Part shown: positions 20,331 to 31,410 of the stretch, piece after piece | Layout: every line of letters starts with the position of its first letter | Position numbering within the stretch: position 1 is the first letter of the stretch | Assembly: GCA_004194705.1 (NCBI GenBank) | Contig: SADC01001177.1 | Location: 558,001-622,000, forward strand | Direction of reading: 5' to 3' | DNA: 64,000 nt | Origin: Ditylenchus dipsaci | Taxonomy: Eukaryota > Nematoda > Chromadorea > Rhabditida > Anguinidae | Program-made: the position numbers and the translations under genes | The notes under the pieces: generated by a model | Seen by the model: the letters and a program-made list of their open reading frames with translations, nothing else | What the model was told of the DNA's origin: nothing | The model's database searches: none

Positions 20331-21079
20331 CAGGGTGGCGCAACATAAGCGCATGAATGAATTTTCGCCATAACTTTTTAAATTTGAGGTACTTTGACGA
20401 GATCCTTTTTTTATTCGAAAGCTGAATGAATGAGAAATCGAATAACACCAAACTTTTTGATTTTCGGGTTTGTTATCACTGTTAAAACATATTTGATTGA
20501 AAATTTATTTTTTCTTCTTTTAGCCATGGTCTACAGTGCTCAAGAGAAGGCAAAGTGCGTCGAAATGTTCATTGAGGAAGGCAAAAGTGGCCAATTTTGG
20601 CGTTCGATATCGGAGGGAGCTCGGATTCATGCTAAAGTGCCGGACCGCAATAGGATTCTTGACTGGTACAACAAATTCAAGGAGCAAGGAAGCGTCGAAA
20701 TGAAGAAGAGGCCAAACATCAACCAAACACCAACAACAACACCAATCGCCAGTATGAATGAGCTTCGAGAACGGATTGAGCGCGTTTTCGTGAGTCTGCC
20801 GCAGGAGATGATCAACAGAGCAATCGGAGCCTACGAAACTCGCCTCGAATACTGCCTAGAAGGGAATGGAAAAGTAGAGAACAGGAACATGAGTGAAAAT
20901 CGTTGTTATTTTTGTCCGTCAAAATTGGGTGTGTTCAAATAAAGAATTCTTTGCATGTTTGGTGTCATTCGATTTCTCATTCATTCAGCTTTCGAATAAA
21001 AAAAAGATCTCGTCAAAGTACTGCAAATTTAAAAAGTTATGGCGAAAATTCATTCATGCGTTTATGTTGCGCCACCCTG
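20331..21079 (+). mobile_element. Deletion-derived mariner-type element, 749 bp, TA TSD
   Basis: Inverted ends of about 120-130 bp start CAGGGTGGCGCAACATAA and finish with the complement, flanked by TA at 20329-20330 and 21080-21081. The ends are nearly identical, which points to recent activity. The interior encodes the short protein at 20526-20942. Confidence 0.93.
20526..20942 (+). CDS. Truncated mariner-type transposase: DNA-binding N-terminus fused to C-terminal tail
   Basis: The 138-residue ORF starts MVYSAQEKAKCVEMFIEEGK. It continues through the helix-turn-helix (PDRNRILDWYNKFKEQGSVE, residues about 36-60) that recognises the inverted repeats, and then jumps to the family's C-terminal motif (VFVSLPQEMINRAIGAYETR, about residues 96-115). 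The roughly 200-residue catalytic core with its DD(D/E) triad is missing, yet the frame stays open across the junction. A protein like this could bind element ends without cutting and so act as a repressor of related copies; that is inference. I start at 20526 because the upstream in-frame ATG (20430) lies in the inverted repeat and its product is unlike the family. ttttcttcttttag directly before the ATG could also be a splice acceptor. Confidence 0.85.
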   Translation: MVYSAQEKAKCVEMFIEEGKSGQFWRSISEGARIHAKVPDRNRILDWYNKFKEQGSVEMKKRPNINQTPTTTPIASMNELRERIERVFVSLPQEMINRAIGAYETRLEYCLEGNGKVENRNMSENRCYFCPSKLGVFK

Positions 21080-21635
21080 TAGTTTAAATACTGCGCAAAA
21101 ATATAGTTCAATATTGCGCTAACCTGTTTTTTGAAAAAATGAATATAAAACCAATGTATAATATTTTTGTTTTCGAAAAGATTTTTCGTGTTTTTGATTC
21201 GGTCTGATTGGAATAAAATGGTTAAACTAACACCTGAAATTGTTATGATATAGTGCAGTATTTATGTGTCTTCCATGCTACTCAACACAGAAAACCCAAT
21301 TGTGATTTGGTTAAAATGTTTCTTGTTTGCAAGCTTACCAAACAGTTGGCTGCGCATCGATTCACAACCTTGATCAGGCAGTTAGTTTTTCGCTATTCCA
21401 TGAGGCTGAAAACTGAGAGAATCACCACAAGGTGGCATTCCGTGCGTTTGTTATACTAGATTTCATGGGAAACTAAAGTAAATTTTGCCTGCGTTAAGTG
21501 GTGCCGGCGATAAGGCCAAGAAAATTCTATTTTAGGCTTACAGATTTCTGGCTCTAGAGATTTTCAGTGATCCAAAATATAAAAAACCTTTTTTACGCAT
21601 TTGTACCTTTTTCACTTTACTAATATTTTTTGTAG

Positions 21636-21893
21636 GTTGAAACTAGTATGAAATTGTTGATCAGCGCCAATGGCCGACTGAAAGAAGAAGTTCAGCAGTT
21701 GAATGTGGAGAAAGCTCAGATGATTACAGAGATTGGTCGTCTTCAAGTAGAAGTTCAGCAACTTCAGCAAGATAAAGCACAAATGAAAATGTCTATTGCT
21801 CAGATGCAGCAAAGTTTGGCACCTATTTTCCATCATTTTCAAGCACAGCAGCAAGGCACTGATGGTGGTGCTGGCGGTACTCTTGGCAATTGA
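21636..21893 (+). CDS. Terminal exon of an unidentified coiled-coil protein
   Basis: The sequence follows a plausible acceptor (tattttttgtag) and stays open for 85 codons to a TGA. It reads VETSMKLLISANGRLKEEVQ, then heptads of LQ/VEVQQLQQDKAQM type, and a glycine-rich end (GTDGGAGG). Such a leucine- and glutamine-rich helix would dimerise. Upstream exons were not recognised; the 21253-21459 ORF shows no coding character. The family is unknown. Confidence 0.5.
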   Translation, partial: VETSMKLLISANGRLKEEVQQLNVEKAQMITEIGRLQVEVQQLQQDKAQMKMSIAQMQQSLAPIFHHFQAQQQGTDGGAGGTLGN

Positions 21894-22293
21894 TCTGTCA
21901 ATTCTTTTTTCTAAAATTGTAAACATCTAATTTTGGCTTGTGTTTAAAATCTTTGACGTTGTTTTTTGGAGGTGACAACAGTGATCAAACGTGCCTCGAA
22001 AATCAGCATATTATCAATGAAAAAACTCTGTTAATACAGTTCGATTCAGCATTCAAAGACTTACAAGCCGAAGAGTGAAATTTGCTGAAAATCCTGAAAA
22101 TGCAATATAATTTTTTTTGCTAATTTATAAGCACTTATATATGCTGATTTTTCGGCTCACTTATGATCACTGGGTAAAACGGATGAGAAGCAAGTGGAGG
22201 CAGATCTTTTCAGCCAACTTAATTATCGTATTTTTTAGATAGGGAAACTATCATCATTAAATAATCCTACAAAATATATACACAATACATATA

Positions 22294-22494
22294 CCGTATT
22301 TTCTCAATAGAAGCCCCGGAGTTCATTTTTCGATCAAAATTTTAGGTAAATCTCTTCCAAAATCCGAAAAGACTAAACAGTATAGCTCGTGGGAGCTAAG
22401 AAAATGCAATCAACAGCTTTACGAGATATTGCCTGTGCTCTGAGTTACAGACCGTCAAAGTTGAGGGGGTCGGCTACTATTGAATAAAATACGG
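22294..22494. mobile_element. CCGTATTT-family MITE, copy 2
   Basis: The left end ccgtattttctcaatagaag follows TA at 22292-22293. The right end is ctattgaataaaatacgg, ending at 22494. The right TA has decayed to at. The interior word gctcgtgggagctaagaaaa matches the 15.16-kb copy. Confidence 0.8.
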
Positions 22495-22544
22495 ATTAAT
22501 TTTTGTTGAATTGATTTATAATTTGTTTGTACTCTTTATTTCTT

Positions 22545-22965
22545 GGCTCAAATTGTTTTACCCCGTCAAATTATTCTTTTACCTCGTCAAATCGTAAAAA
22601 TGTGTTTTTTTTATCTCCGAAAGATTTTAACTTTTTTAAACATTTTTACATCAAAATGTAGCCCTGGATCTCGGTTCTAACAAGCTATCAACTGAATTTC
22701 TGAGATTTCCGAAAATTAGAGAAAGAAGTCTTTGTATGGAACAAATTTTTCAAAAAATTTGCTCTATAAAATGCTTTTTTTCTCTAACTTTCAATATCTC
22801 CGTGAGCTAGTTAATGGCTGGTTGGAAAGCTGAGATCCCGGGCTACATGCAGGCATGAAAACTTAAAAAAAATTAGAAAGAAAAGTTTAGAAATACTCAG
22901 AAGAAACCAATTTTTACGATTTGACGGGTAAAAGAATAATTTGACGGGGGAAAGTACTTACAGCC
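22545..22965. mobile_element. GGCT foldback element 1 (CCGTCAAAT motif)
   Basis: The element starts GGCTCAAATTG and ends with the complement of GGCTGTAAG. Flanks ttatttctt (22536-22544) and atatttttt (22966-22974) match at 7 of 9. Near the ends are ccccgtcaaattattctttt words in both orientations. The core (tgtagccctggatctcggtt; aaagctgagatcccgggcta) is inverted. It is the same family as 51402-52188 and 61555-62278. Confidence 0.75.
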
Positions 22966-23069
22966 ATATTTTTTAAATATTTTCTTGTGCCTTTTCCCAA
23001 TTTTGATGTCTATACACATTATCATAGAAAGTTCTTGTAAAGTTCTTCTAAAAATCAAAGATTTGAGTA

Positions 23070-23175
23070 TTAATCCCCTTCGGGACGCAGGGGTTTTGGT
23101 GGCTTGGGGTTGAGATGCGTGCACACACATACCTTCGACACAGTTACTGGAAAATGACTCTGTATGCATAAAACA
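23070..23175. repeat. Foldback family A fragment
   Basis: The bases cttcgggacgcaggg, then ggcttggggttgagatgcgt and actggaaaatgactctgtat match the right half of the family A core. A segment resembling the 20.05-kb flank (gtacttctttagtttacatcacacc, 23208-23232) follows in inverted orientation. Confidence 0.65.
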
Positions 23176-23269
23176 TATGCCTACCAGAATTTCTATACAA
23201 GGTAGTGGTACTTCTTTAGTTTACATCACACCTCATTTTTTGCGATTTTCTTGCAATTTTTTTATTCCC

Positions 23270-23659
23270 TTACTCGCAAACATACATATAAACAATTTGA
23301 GACCACAAACTGAACATAACATCAGGACCAGAGAATTTTTTCGCCAAACAAAATCTGGTACATAACAGCAAATACTGATCGATGAGTCCCGAATTCTTGT
23401 TTTGTCTTCGTTTGAACTTATGCCATGTAGATTCGATCGTCTTAGTATGCACAACGTTGTTTGGATGAACGAAATTGACGCTGTGATTATAAGTTTCATC
23501 GTTCTTTTTGCTTCGAGGCGCATTTTGAATCCACACACGCAAGTTCGAAACGAGTGAAGAAGATTGAGATCTCGAAACCACTGCACGAAATCCTTATCAG
23601 TCCACTTAAGCAACTTGTTATCGAGGTTTGAGAGAGTGAAGCTTCGAAATATTCCATAC
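23270..23659 (-). pseudogene. Merlin / IS1595-type transposase remnant, catalytic core deleted
   Basis: On the minus strand, after an acceptor-like tttcag (intron side of 23659), the sequence reads NLDNKLLKWTDKDFVQWFRD then LHSFRTCVCGFKMRLEAKRT, the N-terminal zinc-ribbon region of Merlin transposases. After a frame change at about 23500 it reads NHSVNFVHPNNVVHTKTIES then W at 23408, the conserved C-terminal motif of the same family. The intervening catalytic part is missing. I could not find the inverted repeats or the 8-9-bp duplication typical of Merlin. Confidence 0.7.
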
Positions 23660-23787
23660 TGAAACCAAAAGAAGAAATGACTGATTAAAAATCTACTTGT
23701 AGCAAACTTAAAAAATTTCATCTCGTGAGAATGGCTGTCGATGACTTGGAGTAAATAGAAACCTTGATCCAGAGACGACAGGAACAA

Positions 23788-24134
23788 TCAACATCTTTTG
23801 TCTTCTTTCTCCTCCCTCCACGTGTCACAGCCAGCAAAACGTACTTTTTGATCTACGGAAAATCCTTCCATAGTTAATAGAGCTGAATCGTGGACGACCT
23901 TAAAAAAAGCAACTTAGGATACAATACAGACAGCTCACAATTACATCGGATAAATATGCTTACTTTCCTCCGCTTCTTGTTTTTCAAATCCGCAATGCTT
24001 ACAAGCTCGTAAAGCACAAGAATCTCTTCTTCCAGCTCTTCTTCATTATATGCTTCATTGTATATCTCATGTTCTGTGCTCGATTCATCGCTGCCGTTAT
24101 TAAAAAGATCATCATAGCTGCTATAGCTTGCCAT
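23788..24134 (-). CDS. Unidentified two-exon small acidic protein
   Basis: Exon 1, 24134 to 23964 (57 codons, MASYSSYDDLFNNGSDESST..., acidic, ending KNKKRRK), stops at a good donor (gtaagc). A 65-nt intron with a ttttttaag acceptor leads to exon 2, 23898 to 23788, in the same phase, ending after KEDKRC. The predicted protein is 93 residues. It abuts the Merlin remnant, so it could be the 5' part of a transposon gene; I recognise no domain. Confidence 0.35.
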
Positions 24135-24219
24135 TTTTTTTCTTGCTTAATACTGAAATAGACGCATGTTGTAGTCATAATGTGAAATAAAAAATGATTT
24201 TTCAGAATAATGGAAAGTC

Positions 24220-24430
24220 TTGTTTGCAAAAATTCTATGGGGCATTTTCGCCATTTGCAAAAAATTTCATAGGGCATTTTTACCGTTTGAATTTATTCAA
24301 AAAGACATCTTTACTGTTTGCATATTTACCGTTTGGCATTTTTACAGTTTGACATTTTGCCGAACGGTAATTTGCCTTTGGCATTATTTCCATTTGGCAT
24401 TATGCCAAAGGGCAATTAGATCGCACCCCT
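24220..24430. repeat. Motif cluster CATTTT(C/T)(G/A)CC(A/G)TTTG
   Basis: About ten copies of phrases such as ggcatttttaccgtttg lie in tandem, ending at gatcgcacccc. It resembles the phrase-repeat clusters at 2.5 and 61.4 kb and is probably an element end. No TSD was found. From here to 25140 I see nothing else. Confidence 0.5.
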
Positions 24431-25146
24431 ATTTATCTTCAATTCTATTTTGCTTCCCTCATTTTTGCAAGCATCGAAAACAGCTGAAAAAATTGAATAA
24501 AATCACAAAAAGTTATGTACAAAGAAGATAAATCACCCTGTATATTAAGTGGGAGGAGGTTAATTATTGTAAAAAGTACATTACATTTGTTGTTTTTCCA
24601 TCTGTTTTGAAATATCTTCAAAACAGCCAAATCAACATCTAATAAACACATTTTCGATATGCACAATCTGCAATTGTGAATCATACACGACAATATTTTT
24701 TAATTAGCTTTGTAATTGTTTAGTTTTGCTTAAACTTTATATTTCTTCTTCCATAAACACTAAAAACTTTTTTATAGTATTGCTCATCACTTTATAATAA
24801 CACAAGTAATAACACAATAACTTTTGAAAAATTGGAAAAAAAAGTTATGGACTTTTCTGAGTTACAAATCTGATTTAGCATCTGCAGACAGACTCCTCAT
24901 TGTGTTTGTAAGCCTCAACTTTTTTTAATTCAGGTCAATAAGGATCTATAATCAAAAAGACCACGACTGTCCTACTTCATATTTGCCAGAATTTCTAAAG
25001 TGCTTTATTTTTGATCTTTTTCAACTCAATAAATGATTATTAACCTCATTCAAGCCACCAAAAATTATTATAGTTCACCAGTGCTTTTTCATAATATTAT
25101 ATGTTAAATGGAGGCGGGCACTTATGAATTGCGCGCAAATGAGTAC

Positions 25147-25498
25147 GAACCGACTCTTGGATTAACGACACTTTTTACGTTGATTTTTCAAGGTTTTTAC
25201 CAATATCTTCGGCTATTCTAGTCGAAATATCGTAAGGATTCAGATTTTGCCGGGTAGTCTAGTCCGAAATATCGTGAGGATTCAGAAAAAGAGAGTCGTT
25301 AATTAGAGAGGCGCGGTTCTTTTCCTCAAAACTATTGTCATTCTCAAAAACGGCTTGCAAAATCTGAATCCTTACGATATTTCGGACCAGACTAGCCGAA
25401 GACAACTGGTAAAAACCTTCCAAAATAAACGTAAGAAAAGTGTCAGACCCTAGACGGGAACGAACTTTTTGGAGGGTCGTTAAACCGAGAGTCGACTG
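25147..25498. mobile_element. pogo-related palindromic MITE
   Basis: The right end (gtttaaccgagagtcgactg-like) stops at 25498, followed by TA. The left end, around accgactcttggattaacga, is damaged. The arms share cttcggcta, gaaatatcgtaaggattcag and the phrase gaccctagacgggaacgaac. A tRNA B-box-like phrase (ggttcaaattcc) follows at 25699. Confidence 0.75.
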
Positions 25499-26181
25499 TA
25501 CAAGAAATCCAATTCACATCAAAACGAAATTTCGAAGAAAGCCCGTTAACGAAATATCTTTCGAAGTTGAAAGCCGTGTATTTTTTGTAAAAGACAGTAC
25601 TTTACGGTGAAGAAAAAACAAAAACTTTAAAAATGCGTAGAACTGGAATTTAATTCCTCGGTATGTGTCAATAGTTCTCGCCGCCTCTCAAGCTCATGGT
25701 TCAAATTCCAGCCATTACTAATATCAGCTTTTTATAAAAATTCAAAAATCGTGGATTCAGGTACCCTCTAAAAATTATTGGGAGGGGTATATTTAATTAG
25801 CTTTTTGGAGGGGGATGGTGATATTTTAGTGGCGTCGAAATGTCCCTAAATTCACTGAGAAGTTGAATCCGACTGTCAAATTTTGAATTCCAATCAAAAG
25901 AATTATTTTCAAATCTTGGATTTTTTTCAAATAAAAAATACACAATCTGTGAAAATGAAAAACATACTAAGAAAAGTTGGCCAAGACTGAAATGATTAAA
26001 ATTAAAAGTGCTTTGCTTTTGACGAGCCAGTGACAAACAATAATCTGGAACAAAAAATGCAATGCAAATTTTTTCAGGTATTAGAAAGTAGTTCAGCAGT
26101 AGATAAATGAAGAGGAGAGCGTTCGACAAGTTATCTTTAATTAATCGAAAAACACACCCCCAGAAATTTGACTGTAAACTA

Positions 26182-26283
26182 CAGTCAACTCTCGATAATC
26201 CGTCACTTGCTAATCCGTCACTCTTGATTATCCGTCACCCCACGGCCGGTCCCAAGGGGTGACGGATTATCGAGAGTTAACTG
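26182..26283. mobile_element. pogo-like MITE with TAATCCGTCAC motif
   Basis: The 102-bp element begins CAGTCAACTCTCGATAATCC and ends with the complement, flanked by TA on both sides (26180-26181, 26284-26285). The word taatccgtcac occurs four times. The shared interior phrase ggccggtccca is present. Confidence 0.9.
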
Positions 26284-26694
26284 TAGTCATAAACGCTGAA
26301 ATTGACTGTCATATTTTGAATTCCGCTCGAGACAAAAACATTCGAATAACCGAGAACTGCCTTTTTCGTAAATACCCCCAAATAACCACCCCCCCCCCCC
26401 CTGCAAATAACCCCCCTGAAATATTGAAACCCCTGAAACATTGGGACATAATTGGTTTTACCAAAACTCGATTTTGTCAAAACTCAAAAAATACCCGAGA
26501 AGACGGCGTTTTACCATTATCAAACCATCTTCAGCATACACGAATTAGTCCAGATAAGATAATTATTTGAGGGTCATGTCGCCTTTTTGTGATAAATGAC
26601 CACAGGGGGGGGGGGGACAAAGGCAAAAAAGTTCAAAAAAAATTCTCGATTTTGTTTGTTCTGATGGTGGGGAAACATCAATTACCGTATTCTC

Positions 26695-26838
26695 TCTAAT
26701 AATCCCACTGTGGGATTATTTTTCAATCTCCTAAAAATCTTGAAATTGTGAATGAAAAATGGCCCTAACTCTGAAATCCTAGTAAAAAACGGGGGATGTG
26801 GGATTATTAGATAGGTGCGATTATTAGAGCGAATACGG
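26695..26838. mobile_element. CCGTATTT-family MITE, copy 3
   Basis: The ends CCGTATTCTCTCTAATAATC and ...attagagcgaatacgg are each bordered by TA (26693-26694, 26839-26840). The subterminal word gtgggattatt is inverted. Confidence 0.85.
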
Positions 26839-27427
26839 TATAAACAAAATATTATTAGACATAAAGATCAGATTGTAAAGTCTTTAGCCAGAAAAATGTC
26901 ATACGAGCGTTTCTGGAACTTTTGTTAATACCCTAATAGAAAGTGACCGGTATTCATTCTTAATCAGGACCGACTTTTATGTACAAATTCTTTAAATACT
27001 TTAATAGCCAATTTAATAGAGCTTCAATTTTTGTCTTAAAAAAAATTCAAAAGCTAGCAAATTAGCAAAAGAATTCGCAAATGTGCAGCAAGATAAAAAC
27101 TCAAAAAAGATTTCATATTGTTTTAATTTTTTATTTAGTCACTAGTGGATCCTTAAACTGATCAATAGATATTATTTTTAAAAATGAGAAATATATAAAA
27201 AAATAACAGCAGTAAAATTGACTTGGGCACAGAGTATGGCACAGCGATTCGGGAAAGATTCCGATCCAGTGCACACCTCTAATATTAACTGCATTAGATG
27301 ACTGCATAGATAACTTAGAACATACCTAGCCAACTGAAAATTGAACTATCAAAACCGGCTCTTTAATAAAAGCATCTTGAACTTTGAAAAGAATAGCGCT
27401 CAAAAAATCAAAACCTTCAACAGCACA

Positions 27428-27835
27428 TTATAACAGCTCTAACACTTTTTTGTATATTTTTTCGCATTCTGCAAGGGCTTTGGCTCCAGTCTCCAAGTCA
27501 ATACTTCCCTTAGTCACTGTTGAAGAAAGACCTACGAAAGAACCAGCCACACCACCGACGATACCACCTGCAAGCCCACCTGCCACTTCCCCAATAGGAC
27601 CAAAAGCGTCCCTGCCTTTTTGTCCAAGTTGAGCTCCAGCATCCTTTCCCAGCTTGTAGCCCATATAGGCGCCTTAAGAAAGCTACTTTTAAATTATTCA
27701 TTCAACTAAGATAAGAATACCAGGGAGTGCTCCGATAGCGGCACCAACTGCATTACCTCCGGTAACGAGCCCACCTCCGATCCCGCCTCCCACACCTCCA
27801 AGCACGCATCCAGTAGTCTTACCGATGAACTCACC
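27428..27835 (-). CDS. Glycine-zipper small protein, last two exons
   Basis: Exon 27721-27835 and exon 27428-27672 are joined over a 48-nt GT-AG intron. They encode about 119 residues: GEFIGKTTGCVLGGVGGGIG..., then AGGLAGGIVGGVAGSFVG, and a charged helical tail ending EKIYKKVLELL. Repeated G-x3-G spacing is the glycine-zipper pattern of membrane-inserting helices. No function can be assigned. Exon 27721-27835 starts at an acceptor (ttaacag) in phase 0, so an upstream exon is needed. A candidate is 30743-30769 on the same strand (ATG, nine codons MPSSKRSSE, phase-0 donor gtaaat), which would make a 2.9-kb intron full of palindromes. The stop and the internal splice are well supported, the 5' end is not. 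Confidence 0.7.
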
Positions 27836-27875
27836 CTGTTAAATAAAACAGTATATTTTTAAAGGACCATATTCT

Positions 27876-28046
27876 TTGCGCGCAGCGACATGTGCAAAAT
27901 TTGAATTGGCGGGCGACACTTCTCTTTCGTCTCAAACTTTACTCTTTGGAGCCGTTCGCCATAACTCCAAAGAGTAAGGTTTGAGACGAAAGAGAAGTGT
28001 CCCCGACAATTCAAATTTTGCACATACCGCTGCGCGCAAAAACCAT
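27876..28046. repeat. Dispersed palindrome E, copy 1
   Basis: The arms ttgcgcgcagcgacatgtgc (27894) and its complement (to about 28041) pair for about 75 bases, including gggcgacacttctctttcgt. Copy 2 is at 31225-31410, and a solo end lies at 33.03-33.09 kb. It lies in the predicted intron of the glycine-zipper gene. Confidence 0.85.
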
Positions 28047-28766
28047 AAACCTTTAAATAAGATTTTGCGATGTCAATTGGCATGTCAATTAACATGCGGT
28101 ATGACATTGTGACAATTGCAAAAATAATTTTCATTAATTTTTTAACTATACTTTTGTTTTGAAAATGGACAAGTCGTACTTTTCAAGCACTACTGGAATA
28201 CAGTCCCTCTCGATTTTAATTTTAAAAACGTTGCTAAAGTTATTGCTTAAAAACATGCATACCGTGGAGCCCCTAATAAAACGACATGTTATGATAGAAT
28301 GGCTGGGGTCGAGGCTAAAATTAAGTAGGTGAACCACTTTTTTATAGCACTTTTAACATAGATTCAAAAAATAAATGTTAAAAATATAACGATGCGCCGA
28401 TTTACTAGAAAATTTACGGCATCTTAATTTTGCCGCAAATTTAGCCGAAACCACAAGAAAGCAAACACTTTTCGAAAAAATTCCGACACTGGCCTAATTA
28501 AATTTGCTGCAGTATTTTTGTACAGAAAATGAGTGCATACCTTGTTGTACAGAAAAAAATGAGTTCCGGGGGTGATTTTGGATCACTTTTTAAAAAATCC
28601 GAGTATGGAAGGGGATTGAACTAAAGTGCCATCTGAAGTGCCATCTGAATTGAAGGTTTTGGTCGCATTGTGATTTTTTCGACTTCTTTCTACCATTCAT
28701 ATTATATACTGTTCGACTCCAAATTTAACACTGAAAAATTTGTTCTCAGATGTTCGTTCCGAATTA

Positions 28767-29011
28767 CCGTATGTCTTCTAATTATATCCTCTAAATCCTC
28801 TAATGAACGCAGTTCCTCGACTTTAAGGGTTAGTATCTCAGAGTGGAATGTTTTTTTCGATCTGCTTCTTGCATTTTCTTAACTGTCGCGAGCTCTACCG
28901 ATTCTGCTTTTTGGATTTCGAATTTTCTCCCGAAAATATCGAGATTTACCTCAAATTTTTCAGATTTTCGGGAATTCAAAAAACATTTATTAGGAATACG
29001 GGGAAATACGG
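28767..29011. mobile_element. CCGTATTT-family MITE, copy 4
   Basis: The ends are ccgtatgtcttctaattata after TA (28765-28766) and ggggaaatacgg before TA (29012-29013). The interior gcgagctctaccgattctgc matches the 15.16- and 48.86-kb copies in inverse orientation. Confidence 0.75.
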
Positions 29012-29159
29012 TAGTCTAAAAATTATGAATTATGGCCATTTATATTGGGGTGATTGTTTTCAACTGCCAAAAAGGACTCTTTTCTTAAAATGCCTGAGAG
29101 TGGTCTGTTTTGTATTCGCTCATATGCGTATTTGGGCTAATTTTACTGGGCTTGAGTAG

Positions 29160-30180
29160 CTCCACAAGATGGCTTGGAAATTTCACCGTATTGTTCCAAA
29201 AATTTTGAACTTCAGACAAAAATTTCTATGCAAAATAATTTGTTTGTTGTCTTGAGAGGAATTTGAAACTTGATAGCATTTTTAATGTTCAACAGCACGT
29301 TCACATGAAAATCGACCATGCTGGACACGAATCTGGTGTCAGATTTCGAAAATGATTCTAATTATTCTTTTTATGTTTTTGAAAATGATTCTTTTAAAAA
29401 ATATTGCCACATCAGACATTCAACGGAACTTTTTTAGGAATGAAGATACCTGTCAGCTTTTGAAAATAATCTCAGAACCGTTTATAGTTTAATGCAAATA
29501 TAATTGAACTAATAAACACAGTACTATATAAAAATTTATACACATCAAAAAGAGCAATCGATTACGCGTCGAATGGCACAAATTTTCAACACGCGTTAAA
29601 TTTAGAAAAAAGTTACCGATTTTTGACGCCCATAAAAGAACCTATTTTCATGAGCCTTTTCGTCGGTATCTTGTCTCAGTTTTTTCGAAAACTGCAATCA
29701 CTATCTTGTTCAGCGTGAAATTCTTCCCAAGTACGCACCAAAGTTACAAACATGCGAGTGTTAAAGAGCAGTTTTACATGCTAATCGATCATGATGAACA
29801 ATTACAAGTTTTACGTAAAAATGCAATTCAAACTGTTATTGATGAAGGGTTATTTTCTTTTGCTCGTAACTTCCTGTTGCTTACTCGATTTCCGAATCTT
29901 TAAAATAAATATGACAAATTGAAATAAACATGACGTAGAAATAGCAACGAAAATATATGAAAAGTACATATGCAAAATATTTCGAATTTTAGAAAAGTCA
30001 AGCGATTGGTAAAAAAACATGACAAAATAAGACAAATTTTTCACTCCGAAAAATGACTTTTTTCTCAAAATTTGGATATCGCTCAAAACCTTGCCTAAAA
30101 CAACCTCCTCTACACTATGAGCCATAAAAAAATCCGATATCGAGGTAACAAGGTGTGGTCGAAAAATACAATAAATCGCT
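29160..30180. other. Intergenic, weak ORF only
   Basis: A 65-codon plus-strand ORF at 29706-29903 (...KEQFYMLIDHDEQLQVLRKN...) has a coding-like composition, but no splice context or domain that I recognise. Otherwise there is AT-rich sequence without supported features. Confidence 0.3.
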
Positions 30181-30183
30181 TTT

Positions 30184-30665
30184 AAATAAGGGGTGAAGCT
30201 GTTGAAAGCTGTGAAAGGAGATAGTCTCGACACGCAAGGATTAATATTATTATTTTTGTTTTTTAAATGTGGTTTTTGAGTCTTATTTTGTCAACACGTC
30301 GGTGTTGCTATCTCGGACATACTTGTGCAAAATAAAAAGTTGGATTAGTAACATCAATATCAAAATTTCTAAATTCCTTCAAAAAATACCATAAAAATCG
30401 AATGGAATAGAAGACTAATCAACCTTTTTTGGATGGTTTTTTTGCCCTTTTCCATTTCGATTTTTAGGGCATTTTTTGAAGGAGTTAAGAAATTCTGGTA
30501 TTGATGATGCTAATCCAACTTTTAATTCTGCACAAGTTTGTCTGAGATCGCAACACCGAATTGTTGACAAAATATGACTTAAAGACCACATTTAAAAAAC
30601 AAAAAAGTAGTATTAATTCTTTTGTGTCAAGACTATCTCCTTAACAGCTTTCACCCCTTCTTTAA
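30184..30665. repeat. Long palindrome, about 480 bp
   Basis: The left arm runs from ggggtgaagctgttgaaagc (30189) through atctcggacatacttgtgca to about 30415. The right arm returns to gctttcaccccttc (to about 30661). Arm identity is high, with scattered indels, and the loop is short. No TSD was identified. Confidence 0.85.
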
Positions 30666-31034
30666 AGGGAGCAGTTGAATCTAGATTATTGACTCACTGT
30701 TTTATGTCCTAATTATTATTACGCATAGCACAAAACATTTACCTCAGACGATCTTTTCGAAGAAGGCATGACGGCAGTAGGTAAGGTGATAGTCTTAATA
30801 AGCAATATTGTATTGGTACGTATTATTTACACCAAAAATTTGAATTAAAACAAAAATTTGAAGATCTCTCTGATTTTAGAAAAGGTGAGTTGGGAGTCCA
30901 ATAAATAAATGAAGGCATGCGTGTATATATATTTTCTTTCCTAGACCTCATTATCTTCATTTTTATCATCCCAACTCTCCTCATTTTTTGACTGGGATTT
31001 CAGAGTTAAAGGGGCATATTTTTGCACTGCAATT

Positions 31035-31235
31035 AAAACGAGGACCAGCAGTTTTTTTTAATCGTCCTTGTTTTCACTCTTTTTAACTCAAATCTGATAT
31101 TTATGGCCTTATCCTACTTTGAAAAAGTAGGCAGAAAACTTTTGTCGGATCAAGTAGAAAGCTTATTCAAAATGATCAACACAGAAAGAAATTGCCCGTC
31201 CATGCCTAATTCGCAGTGTTACGCGCTGGTATGTC
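31035..31235. repeat. Dispersed palindromic repeat D, copy 2
   Basis: This is a homologue of 9600-9830, sharing caaatctgatatttatggcc, aaaaagtaggcagaaaactt and gcgctggtatgtccct. Confidence 0.75.
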
Positions 31236-31410
31236 CCTATAAAGAAAGATGGTTTGAATTGTGGGGACACTTCTCTTTCGTCTCTCACTGTACTCTTTGG
31301 AGTCGTTCGAAATAACTGCAAAGAGTACAGTGAGAGACCAAAGAGAAGTGTCCCCCGCCAATTCAAATTTTGCACATGCCACTGCGCGCAAAAACCATGG
31401 TCCTATAAGG
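31225..31410. repeat. Dispersed palindrome E, copy 2
   Basis: The arms ggggacacttctctttcgtc (31263) and gaccaaagagaagtgtcccc (31337) pair. The right end continues caattcaaattttgcacatg...gcgcgcaaaaaccat as in copy 1. Confidence 0.85.

Noticed and set aside
20430..20525. In-frame N-terminal extension of the mariner ORF
   Set aside because: It lies in and just after the inverted repeat, and the family's conserved start fits 20526.
27859..28134. 91-codon minus ORF upstream of the glycine-zipper exons
   Set aside because: Most of it is the arm of palindrome E, so it is not a plausible exon.
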